Origin: Deltaproteobacteria bacterium
GTDB taxonomy: Bacteria > Desulfobacterota > Desulfobaccia > Desulfobaccales > 0-14-0-80-60-11
DNA: 18,560 nt
Assembly: GCA_023381945.1 (NCBI GenBank)
Contig: JAMCQY010000123.1
Location: forward strand, 1-18,560
Direction: 5' to 3'
Positions within the stretch are counted from its first letter, which is position 1, and the number at the start of each line of letters is the position of its first letter. The position numbers and the translations under genes are program-made. This document shows, in pieces, positions 5,965 through 12,610 of the stretch. The notes beneath the pieces are model-generated. The model saw nothing but the letters and a program-made list of their open reading frames with translations, made no database searches and was not told the origin of the DNA.

Positions 5965-7701
5965 TTAATAGAAGATCAACAGGTAGACCATGCAAATGGT
6001 GACGGTGATCATCATGGGCCACCAGCAGGCCTTCATATATTCCACGAAGGAGATTTTGTAGCCGGCCTTTTCCGCCAGGCCCACGGTGACCACATTGGCG
6101 CTGGCGCCGATCATGGTGCCGTTGCCGCCCAGACAGGCCCCCAGGGACAGGGACCACCAAAGCACGCCGCTCTCCGCGCCGGGGATGGTCTGGTTCAGGA
6201 AGGCGATGATGGGCAGCATAGTGGCGGTGAAGGGAATGTTGTCGATGAAGGCCGAGGCAATGGCACTCACCCAGAGGACGAGGACAATAGCTACGGTCAG
6301 GTTGCCGCCGGAGAGGTCCTTCACCCATTCGGCGATAACGTGGATGAGGCCGGTCTCTTCGGCCCCGGCGATGACCATGAAGAGGGCGATGAAAAAGACC
6401 AGGGTTGGCCATTCCACTTCCTGCTCCAGCATCTCCACAATATCGATTCGGGAGATGACCAACAGCACCATGGCGCCCGTCAGGGCGGCCACCGAGACCT
6501 CCATGTGCAGGATTCCCTGGAGGACGAACAGCAAGATGACGAAACCTAAGATCCCCAGGCCCATGACCGCCAATTTTCTATCAGTGATCCTATACTCTTC
6601 CCTCAAGTAGGCGATGGCCCGATCCACATCCTTGACTTCCGTCTCCAGGTAGCCCTGTTTATTCCACCAGAGATACCACAGGGACGTCAAGGTGAGACAA
6701 ATGGTGCAGACCAGTGCGAGATTAGCGACAAATTGACCGAAGGTTAGCCTGGCGTATGAGCCTATGAGGATATTGGGCGGGTCGCCGATCAGGGTGGCGG
6801 TGCCTCCGACATTAGAGGCGAAGACCTCGGGGATGAGCAGGGTCAGGGGGTTGATCTTCAAGGTCACGGCAATCTCGATGGTTACCGGGATCATTAACAG
6901 CATGGTGGTGACATTATCCAGGAAGGCGGAAGTCACCGCCGTGACCACTTGGAGGATGAAGGACAGGATAAAGATGTTACCCCGGGCCAGGGCATAAGAC
7001 TTGTAAGCCAGCCACTGGAAGAGGCCGGTTTTTTTCAAGACCCCGACAATGATCATCATGCCCATGAGGAGGAAGATGACGTTCAGGTCGATGGCATGCA
7101 TGGCGTCTTCGAAGGAGAGGATGAAGTAATTTTTGTCGAAGGTGCCGGCGGTGTAAGAGATGAACAGTACCAGGGAGGCTCCCAAAAAGGCCGCCAGCGT
7201 CCGGTGCATCAACTCGGCGGCGATGAGAATATACACCACCAGGAGCACGAGGCTGGCGATCCAGAAGCCCGAAGTGATCTGACGTTTCAGGGTGAGGTCG
7301 GCCTGGGCCTGAAAGAGACGGTTGCCAGCCACGTCCGTTCCTCCATCCAGAATCTTGAGCGCCTCGGACTCCCGGGTCTGCCAGCTCGGTTTCACCACCC
7401 GGATTTGTACCTTGGCCTCCGGCAGGGCGCCGTTGGGGAAGACATAACGCCCGACAAAGGCGCCTTTGCCGCCGGTTTCGAGGTGCTCGTCCCGCCCCGC
7501 GAGGGTGAGGTGCTGGCCGTTCACCAGCAATTCGATCTCCGCCTCTTTGACCCCCTTGCCCTGGGCATCCGCAACGACCCCGGAAACCATCAGTTTATCA
7601 ACCGGCTGCGGTTGGGACCCCGAAACCGCCAACGGACCGGCAATAATCAACAGAAACAACGTTATCAGCACTTTAACCGTAAGGTTTCTTGGCCAAGGCA
7701 T
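5965..7701 (-). CDS. ArsB/NhaD-type ion permease with exported N-terminal domain (paralogue 2)
   Basis: Polytopic inner-membrane carrier of 578 residues. I chose the ATG at 7701 because GGAGG lies 8 bases upstream and the paralogue next door begins at the same point. The in-frame extension to 7764 runs back into a terminator. A signal-peptide-like segment (about 7-28) precedes an exported beta-sandwich of about 75 residues (VSGVV--AQGKGVKEAEIEL) resembling carboxypeptidase-regulatory domains. From about residue 147 the permease has two symmetric halves with GGTATLIGDPPNILIG and GGNGTMIGASANVVTVG, and paired D-N motifs (FLDNVTTM, FIDNIPFT). These mark the ArsB/NhaD/P-protein branch of the ion-transporter superfamily. 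The substrate (Na+/H+ or an oxyanion) cannot be told from sequence. It is followed by the KdpD-like gene, and a terminator/promoter pair precedes it. Confidence 0.85.
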   Translation of the reverse strand: MPWPRNLTVKVLITLFLLIIAGPLAVSGSQPQPVDKLMVSGVVADAQGKGVKEAEIELLVNGQHLTLAGRDEHLETGGKGAFVGRYVFPNGALPEAKVQIRVVKPSWQTRESEALKILDGGTDVAGNRLFQAQADLTLKRQITSGFWIASLVLLVVYILIAAELMHRTLAAFLGASLVLFISYTAGTFDKNYFILSFEDAMHAIDLNVIFLLMGMMIIVGVLKKTGLFQWLAYKSYALARGNIFILSFILQVVTAVTSAFLDNVTTMLLMIPVTIEIAVTLKINPLTLLIPEVFASNVGGTATLIGDPPNILIGSYARLTFGQFVANLALVCTICLTLTSLWYLWWNKQGYLETEVKDVDRAIAYLREEYRITDRKLAVMGLGILGFVILLFVLQGILHMEVSVAALTGAMVLLVISRIDIVEMLEQEVEWPTLVFFIALFMVIAGAEETGLIHVIAEWVKDLSGGNLTVAIVLVLWVSAIASAFIDNIPFTATMLPIIAFLNQTIPGAESGVLWWSLSLGACLGGNGTMIGASANVVTVGLAEKAGYKISFVEYMKACWWPMMITVTICMVYLLIFY

Positions 7702-7737
7702 GGTCAATTCCTCCATATTTTGCAATAAATACCATTG

Positions 7738-7765
7738 CTTATATGTTTTACTGAAAAAAGACAAA
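7738..7765 (-). promoter_or_regulatory. Possible promoter for permease paralogue 2
   Basis: Read leftward, TATAAG (complement of 7738-7743) lies 16 bp from TTTGTC (complement of 7760-7765). The transcript would begin near 7731 and carry a leader of about 30 bases to the ATG at 7701. The -35 element overlaps the T-tract of the preceding terminator, so termination and re-initiation would be packed together. The -35 match is modest. Confidence 0.35.
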
Positions 7766-7801
7766 GGCCCGCCAGGTGACAGACTCCTCCTGACAGGCCT
7801 T
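7754..7801 (-). terminator. Rho-independent terminator between the two permease genes
   Basis: Read leftward, a 13-bp stem (7789-7801 with 7764-7776, including two G-T wobbles) encloses a 12-base loop and is followed by TGTCTTTTTT. It would end transcripts that come through permease paralogue 1. The downstream permease, KdpD-like and KdpE-like genes would then need their own promoter or read-through. Confidence 0.8.
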
Positions 7802-7883
7802 ATTATTCTCGACCGATTATGTCTTGCTGGGTGTCCAGGCTTCCCCTGGCTTGCTTATCCTTTTTGCTGCTTCGCATTGGTGG

Positions 7884-7901
7884 CGCAGGCTAAAGCCTGC
7901 G
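7884..7901. repeat. Short GC palindrome, REP-like
   Basis: CGCAGGCT (7884-7891) and AGCCTGCG (7894-7901) form a perfect 8-bp inverted repeat around AA, within the text gcgcaggctaaagcctgcgg. It lies 23 bases past the stop of permease paralogue 1. It looks like one of the dispersed extragenic palindromes common in bacterial genomes. Confidence 0.6.
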
Positions 7902-7923
7902 GCTACATTACTCTAAATTTGCC

Positions 7924-9663
7924 TCAGTAGGCAATCAATAGATAGACCATGCTGATGGTGACGGTGATCATCATGGGCCACCAGCAGGCCCTCATGTAAG
8001 CCATGAAAGAAATGTGGTAGCCGGCCTTTTCCGCCAAGCCCACGGTGACCACGTTGGCCGAAGCCCCGATCATGGTGCCGTTGCCCCCCAGACAGGCCCC
8101 CAAGGCCAGGGACCACCAGAGCACACCGGACTCCGCTCCGGGGATGGTCTGGTTCAGGAAGGCGATGATGGGCAGCATGGTGGCGGTGAAGGGGATATTA
8201 TCAATGAAGGCTGAGGCAATGGCGCTCACCCATAGTACAATGACGATGGCCGCAGTCAGATTGCCGCCTGAGACGTCTTTTACCCAATTGGCGATCACCT
8301 GGATCAGGCCGGTCTCTTCCGCCCCAGCGATGACCATGAACAGGCCGATGAAGAAGACCAGGGTGGGCCATTCCACTTCTTTTTCCAGCATCTCAACGAT
8401 GTCTTCCCCGGAAATGGCAAGCAGCACCAGGGAGCCCACCAGGGCAGGGATAGATACCGGCAGGTGCAAGATGCCACCCAGGATAAAGAACAGGATGGCA
8501 AAACCCAACAGCATCAGGCCTTGGATCATCAGCTTCTTATTGGTGATTTGATATTCTTCTCTTAAGAATTCGATAGTGCGGTTAACGTCCTTCACTTCCG
8601 CCTTGAGGTATTCCTTTTTGTTCCACCAGACCAGGAACATTGAGGAGGCCACCAAGGAAATGGCACAGATCACGGTCAGATTCTGGATAAATTGGCCGAA
8701 GGTCAGGCCAGCGTAAGAGCCGATCAGGATGTTGGGCGGATCACCGATGAGGGTGGCAGTGCCGCCGACATTGGAGGCAAAGGCCTCCGGGACCAGCAAG
8801 GTCAGAGGGTTGATCTTTAGGGTGACGGCGATCTCGATGGTCACCGGCAGCACCAGTAGCATGGTCGTGACGTTGTCGAGAAAGGCCGAAATCACCGCGG
8901 TGATGATCTGCAAGGCAAACGAGAGGACGAAGATATTGCCCCGGGCCAGGGCATAGGCCTTATAGGCCAAGAACTGGAACATTCCGGTCTTTTTCATCAC
9001 CCCCACAAAGAGCATCATGCCCATGAGGAGGAAGATGACGTTGAGGTCAATGGCCCCCATGGCGTCGTCAAAGGAGATGATGTAGAAGGACTTGTCCCAG
9101 TGCCCCACGGTATAGGTGATGAAAATAATGAGAGCCGCGCCCAGAAAGGAGATCAGGGTGCGGTGCATCCACTCGAAAGAGATGACCACGTAAACCAGCA
9201 ATAAAATAAGGCTGGCGATCCAGAAGCCCGCGGTGATGCTGCGTTCCATGGTAAGGTTTTGGACCGCCTGGAACAGACGGTTGCCATTCTCGTCCACCCC
9301 CGCTTCCACCAGCTTCACCGGGGTAGCCGGCACCGGCTTCCATGAAGGCTTGACGGCCTTCACTTCCACTTTGGCGGCCGGCAGGGTGCCGGGGGACAGG
9401 ATGAAGTCCGCTACGAAACCACCGGGCTTGCCGGTTACGATCTCATGCTCCTTGCCCACCGGTTTCATGTATTTGCCGTTTACCAAAATTTCGACTTCCG
9501 CTTCCTTGAGGCCCTTGCCCATGGGATTCGTCACCACCCCGGAAACCGATAGATGGTCGTGGGCCGGGGCCGGGGCGGCGGCTCCGGCCAAGGAGGGCGC
9601 CAGAAAGCCGGCGATTAACAGGGCTGTCAATATATATAGAAAAGTAGTGAGCCGCTTGTGCAT
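7924..9663 (-). CDS. ArsB/NhaD-type ion permease with exported N-terminal domain (paralogue 1)
   Basis: Inner-membrane carrier of 579 residues, closely similar along its whole length to the permease at 5965-7701. The ATG at 9663 follows AAAGGGGA at a normal distance. Order: signal peptide (about 1-28, cleavage likely after SLAGA), exported beta-sandwich (about 37-110), first membrane segment near 145-165, then two pseudo-symmetric halves. Half one holds D263-N264 and the GDPPNILIG motif at 307-315. Half two holds D488-N489 and the GGNGTMIGASANVV motif at 526-539. EWPTLVFFIGLFMVIAGAEE (431-450) is typical of the ArsB/NhaD/pink-eyed-dilution group. It lies 80 bp downstream of the SLC13 gene in the same operon and ends at a strong terminator. 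Two nearly equal copies suggest a duplication with specialised or differently controlled versions. The transported ion is not evident. Confidence 0.85.
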   Translation of the reverse strand: MHKRLTTFLYILTALLIAGFLAPSLAGAAAPAPAHDHLSVSGVVTNPMGKGLKEAEVEILVNGKYMKPVGKEHEIVTGKPGGFVADFILSPGTLPAAKVEVKAVKPSWKPVPATPVKLVEAGVDENGNRLFQAVQNLTMERSITAGFWIASLILLLVYVVISFEWMHRTLISFLGAALIIFITYTVGHWDKSFYIISFDDAMGAIDLNVIFLLMGMMLFVGVMKKTGMFQFLAYKAYALARGNIFVLSFALQIITAVISAFLDNVTTMLLVLPVTIEIAVTLKINPLTLLVPEAFASNVGGTATLIGDPPNILIGSYAGLTFGQFIQNLTVICAISLVASSMFLVWWNKKEYLKAEVKDVNRTIEFLREEYQITNKKLMIQGLMLLGFAILFFILGGILHLPVSIPALVGSLVLLAISGEDIVEMLEKEVEWPTLVFFIGLFMVIAGAEETGLIQVIANWVKDVSGGNLTAAIVIVLWVSAIASAFIDNIPFTATMLPIIAFLNQTIPGAESGVLWWSLALGACLGGNGTMIGASANVVTVGLAEKAGYHISFMAYMRACWWPMMITVTISMVYLLIAY

Positions 9664-9699
9664 CGTTCATTCCCCTTTACTCGTCGCTGTGTTCAGGTA

Positions 9700-9736
9700 C
9701 AGAGGAGGAACCCGGGTATTTCCAGTTCCTCCTCTG
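9700..9736 (-). promoter_or_regulatory. Intercistronic 12-bp perfect hairpin
   Basis: CAGAGGAGGAAC (9700-9711) and GTTCCTCCTCTG (9725-9736) pair perfectly around a 13-base loop. It lies 8 bases past the stop of the SLC13 gene and about 35 bases before the next start. No T-tract follows on the minus strand, so it is more likely an mRNA processing or stability element than a classical terminator. One arm carries GGAGGA, a ribosome-binding-like sequence that would be hidden in the stem. Confidence 0.65.
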
Positions 9737-9743
9737 AGCCAAA

Positions 9744-11279
9744 CTATTTAACCCCCAACACTGGCATGCCCATCATCGGCCAGAGGAAGTAGCAAAATAC
9801 CGCCAGGAAGGCCATCAGTATAAGACTGGGAATCCAGCCATAGATGAAGAATTCTCCGGCGGTGAACTGCTTGCTCTCATAGGCGATGGCATTGGGCGCC
9901 GCGCCGATGAGCAGGTTGAAGGGCATGCCCGCGGTGGCGAGCGACGCGAAGAAGATAACTTCCGGGGCTACTCCCAGATACCGGGCGATGACCAGGGACA
10001 CCGGCAGGGTGATGGCGATGGCCGCCACATTCATGATGAAATTAGTCATACACAGGACGAAGAAGGCGATGGCCAGGACGAAGACCAGCCAGGGAGCCTT
10101 CTGGAACCAGCTCACCCAGCTCACCGCCATCCATTCCGCCGCCTTGGTGTCATAGAGGCAATAGCCGATAGACATGGCGCCGCCAAAGAGCAGGATGATG
10201 TTCCAGGGGATGGTTTCCATGTCTTCCACTTCCAGGGTGCGGCTGAGGAAGAAGAGCACGGTGGCGACGATCATAATGGCCGCCCGGTCCATGTTCTTAA
10301 AGAAGGGGATGGGAGAAAAGGATTTCATCATGAACAGGAACAGGACCACGAGCACCATGGCGATGACGAACTTCTCCTTGGTGTTCATGGGTCCCAGTTC
10401 TTTCCCCAGAGTGGCCACCCGCTCCCGCAAGCCGTCGATGCGGGGTCTTTCGGGTTTGAAGAAGGTGATCACCGTGAGCCAGATAAAGAAGACCATGAGC
10501 GCTCCCAGGGGGAGCATGTACCAGATGAGCTGGAAAAAGCCTATTTCGGTGCCGCCGGTGAACTTCTGGAACATGCCGGCCCCGGCCACTGCCCGGGCCG
10601 ACCCGAGGAAGGTAATGACCGAACCGGCGCCTGCGGTCCAGGCCATGCCGATGAACAGGCCCTTGCCGAACCGGGTGGGCTGATCGGACTCGCTATAGAG
10701 CGAATGAATGGCCACCAACAGCGGGAAAATGGCCGCAGCCACCGCAGTGTGGGCCATGAGCAGGGTCATGCCGGCAATGATGATGAAGGTGCCGAGGAGA
10801 ATGAAATTGGTGTTCTCACCCACGATGTTTAACATTTTATAGGCCATGCGCTTGGTGAGGCCCGAGACCGAGAAGGCCAGACCCATGACCACGGAGCCGA
10901 AGATAAACCAAACGGAGGGGTCAAAGAAATCTTTGAGGGCCTGGTCGGCAGTCCGAATTGTAAAGATCACCTGGAAGAGGCCAATGGCAATAGCGGTGGC
11001 GCCAATGGGCATCACCTCGAAGATCCACCAGACCGCGGCCATGAGAAATAGCCCAATGGCCATCCGGCCTTGTGGTGGCAGGGGAAAGTGCTTGCCGGAG
11101 GGATCAACCGCGTCAGCCAAATCCGACATGAAGTAGAAGAGAAAAAATAAGGCCAGACCAAGGGTTATGAAGGCGATGCGCTTCCAGTCGATTGCCACCT
11201 TTTTGGGGGCAATGACGATCTCTTCGGGCATCTCCGGGAGGCCGGCACCTACGGGCATTTTTTTAATATCTTCCGCCAT
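9744..11279 (-). CDS. Divergent SLC13/DASS-family anion permease
   Basis: Polytopic inner-membrane carrier of 511 residues, the usual size for DASS (CitT/DASS/SLC13) carriers of di- and tricarboxylates or sulfate. It has a 30-residue cytoplasmic N-terminus, then two repeats of membrane segments. Landmarks are the first re-entrant region (GMTLLMAHTAV, about 171-180), the second (MTNFIMNVAAIAITLP, 411-426), and GAAPNAIAYESKQFTAGEF near 459-477. In canonical members both regions carry an S-N-T triplet that binds Na+ and the carboxylate/anion. Here they read A-H-T (176-178) and M-N-V (416-418), and the first-half GTPPN equivalent reads GSARA. Coupling ion or substrate may therefore differ from the textbook family. 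AAGGAG lies 9 bases before the ATG. The CBS-protein gene ends 36 bp upstream on the same strand, so the two are probably cotranscribed. In sulfate reducers some DASS carriers import sulfate, which is possible here but unproven. Confidence 0.85.
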   Translation of the reverse strand: MAEDIKKMPVGAGLPEMPEEIVIAPKKVAIDWKRIAFITLGLALFFLFYFMSDLADAVDPSGKHFPLPPQGRMAIGLFLMAAVWWIFEVMPIGATAIAIGLFQVIFTIRTADQALKDFFDPSVWFIFGSVVMGLAFSVSGLTKRMAYKMLNIVGENTNFILLGTFIIIAGMTLLMAHTAVAAAIFPLLVAIHSLYSESDQPTRFGKGLFIGMAWTAGAGSVITFLGSARAVAGAGMFQKFTGGTEIGFFQLIWYMLPLGALMVFFIWLTVITFFKPERPRIDGLRERVATLGKELGPMNTKEKFVIAMVLVVLFLFMMKSFSPIPFFKNMDRAAIMIVATVLFFLSRTLEVEDMETIPWNIILLFGGAMSIGYCLYDTKAAEWMAVSWVSWFQKAPWLVFVLAIAFFVLCMTNFIMNVAAIAITLPVSLVIARYLGVAPEVIFFASLATAGMPFNLLIGAAPNAIAYESKQFTAGEFFIYGWIPSLILMAFLAVFCYFLWPMMGMPVLGVK

Positions 11280-11315
11280 GGTAATAGACTCCTTATTTAA
11301 TAGTCCCGGTTTCGG

Positions 11316-11822
11316 CTAATCGCCCAGCACCAGGTCGGAGATCACCTTAAAAAGATCGCTCAGGCGAATCATGCCGGCCACCTTGTTGTCCTGAATCACC
11401 GGCATCAGACCGACGTTTTCCTTGATCATCAGGAAGATGGCTTTGGCGATGGGGTCGTTGCCCTGGATGGTGACCTTGATGGGGCTCATGACGTCGCTCA
11501 CCTGCTTTTGGGAAGCCTCCTTCAAGCCAGGCCCGAAGAGGTCGCCGATCATTACGGTGAGGCTGGGGTCCGCCTTGATCAGGGCAGTCTCGTGGAGGAA
11601 TCTGGGCTCCAGGCCCTTGATGACGTCCCGCAAAGTCAAGATGCCCATGAGCTGATATTTTTCGTCAAAGACCAGGACGGCCCGGGGCTCGAACTGCCCT
11701 TCGAACTTGATGGCCGCCTCTCGGACGATGGCCATGGCCTGGCGTAAAGAGAACCAGTAGGGGATATGAGGGTAGTCCTCCAAGGGGATCATCAAATCTT
11801 TTACCTTCTGTTCGTTTGGCAT
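11316..11822 (-). CDS. CBS-domain-pair protein (transporter-operon copy)
   Basis: Soluble protein of 168 residues made almost entirely of two CBS motifs (a Bateman module), which in other proteins bind AMP, ATP or S-adenosyl ligands and regulate partners. The first CBS covers about 7-75 (KDLMIPLEDYPHIPYWF...MGILTLRDVI) and the second about 107-165 (VSDVMSPIKVTI...VGLMPVIQDNKVAGMIRLSDLF). The linker between them (about 76-106) is conserved in the paralogue at 12089. The start follows GGAGG at 5 bases. It is the first gene of the minus-strand operon, directly before the SLC13 permease, which fits a role as a nucleotide-sensing regulator of the carriers. There is no DNA-binding or catalytic domain, so it would act by protein-protein contact. 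Confidence 0.9.
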   Translation of the reverse strand: MPNEQKVKDLMIPLEDYPHIPYWFSLRQAMAIVREAAIKFEGQFEPRAVLVFDEKYQLMGILTLRDVIKGLEPRFLHETALIKADPSLTVMIGDLFGPGLKEASQKQVSDVMSPIKVTIQGNDPIAKAIFLMIKENVGLMPVIQDNKVAGMIRLSDLFKVISDLVLGD

Positions 11823-12009
11823 AAAGACCTCCGGCTGATTGATGGTTGCTGGCTAAGAATGCAGGCTCAATTGGCGAGCCGGTTTCATGGTTAACTTTTA
11901 GCAACCGCAAGATTAAGATGGGGTTAAAAGGAGGGAGGCGACCGTTAATTTTTTGTTAATTTCGTGTTTTATTTCACAAGAAGCTATCCGGCATGAAAAG
12001 CAGTCCCCC

Positions 12010-12038
12010 TTGACTTTTCCAGGCTCCTCCATTAGAAC
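12010..12038 (+). promoter_or_regulatory. Sigma70-type promoter for the plus-strand operon
   Basis: TTGACT (12010-12015) and TAGAAC (12033-12038) are separated by exactly 17 bp. A transcript would begin near 12045, in or beside a small perfect hairpin: ATCACC (12042-12047) and GGTGAT (12052-12057) around TTTT. The CBS start codon follows at 12089 behind GGAGG. No comparably clear promoter was seen for the minus-strand operon in the same 266-bp intergenic region. Confidence 0.5.
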
Positions 12039-12088
12039 AGAATCACCTTTTGGTGATGGGAAAAAGCCAGGAAAATTTGGAGGATGCC

Positions 12089-12595
12089 ATGCCGGAGCAG
12101 AAAACCACCAAGGATTTAATGATCCATCTGGAGGATTACCCCCACATCCCCTACTGGTTCACCCTGCGTGAGGCCATGGCCATCGTCCGGGAGGCCGCCA
12201 TTAAATTCGGAGGCAGCTTTGAGCCCCGGGCTGTCCTGGTTTTTGATGAGAAATACCAGCTTATGGGGATCTTGACTTTGCGGGATATCATCATCGGTCT
12301 TGAGCCCAAATTTCTCCAGGAAACCAGCCTGATTAAAACAGACCCCAGTCTGACCGTCTTTATAGGAGACTTCTTTGGCCCTAAGATGGCAGAGCAGTCT
12401 CAAAGGGCGGTAAGTGAGGTGATGAGCCCCATTAAAATCACCGTGAATGCCGATGATCCCATCACCAAGCCCCTCTACCTGATGGTCAAGGAGCACATCG
12501 GTCTGATCCCGGTGATGCAAAACGGCAAGGTGGCGGGCATGCTGCGGTTGAGCGACCTCTTTGGGGAAATCTCGAAGATCGTCTTAGGCGACTAG
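12089..12595 (+). CDS. CBS-domain-pair protein (phosphotransfer-operon copy)
   Basis: A 168-residue Bateman-module protein, the same length as the divergent paralogue at 11316-11822 and, by eye, about 70% identical over its length. I chose the ATG at 12089 because GGAGG precedes it by 5 bases and MPEQK aligns with the MPNEQK start of the paralogue. An in-frame upstream extension to 12050 lacks this support. CBS1 contains YHIPYWF-like text and MGILTLRDII. CBS2 contains SEVMSPIKITV, GLIPVMQNGKVAGMLRLSDLF. It probably senses an adenine nucleotide. It heads the plus-strand operon, with the PEP-synthase-like gene starting 15 bases past its stop, so the two are likely translated together and may interact. 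Confidence 0.9.
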   Translation: MPEQKTTKDLMIHLEDYPHIPYWFTLREAMAIVREAAIKFGGSFEPRAVLVFDEKYQLMGILTLRDIIIGLEPKFLQETSLIKTDPSLTVFIGDFFGPKMAEQSQRAVSEVMSPIKITVNADDPITKPLYLMVKEHIGLIPVMQNGKVAGMLRLSDLFGEISKIVLGD

Positions 12596-12610
12596 CGCGG
12601 AGGACTTCCC

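Noticed and set aside
5744..6412. Minus-strand ORF overlapping the end of permease paralogue 2 and the repeat behind it
   Set aside because: It is out of frame with the permease and made mostly of Arg, His and Gly; it crosses the extragenic hairpin and has no homology-like text.
6949..7728. 259-codon plus-strand ORF opposite permease paralogue 2
   Set aside because: It is an antisense shadow rich in H, Q, G and E with no hydrophobic core or motif; the minus strand encodes a recognisable permease over the whole stretch.
7764..7901. CRISPR-like or riboswitch-like structure between the permeases
   Set aside because: There are only single palindromes: one explained as a terminator with T-tract and one as a REP-like hairpin. 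No repeat-spacer periodicity and no known aptamer consensus.
11823..12009. A clear promoter for the minus-strand CBS-SLC13 operon
   Set aside because: The region is AT-rich (gttaattttttgttaattt), but no -35/-10 pair with proper spacing and no sigma54 -24/-12 motif could be supported.
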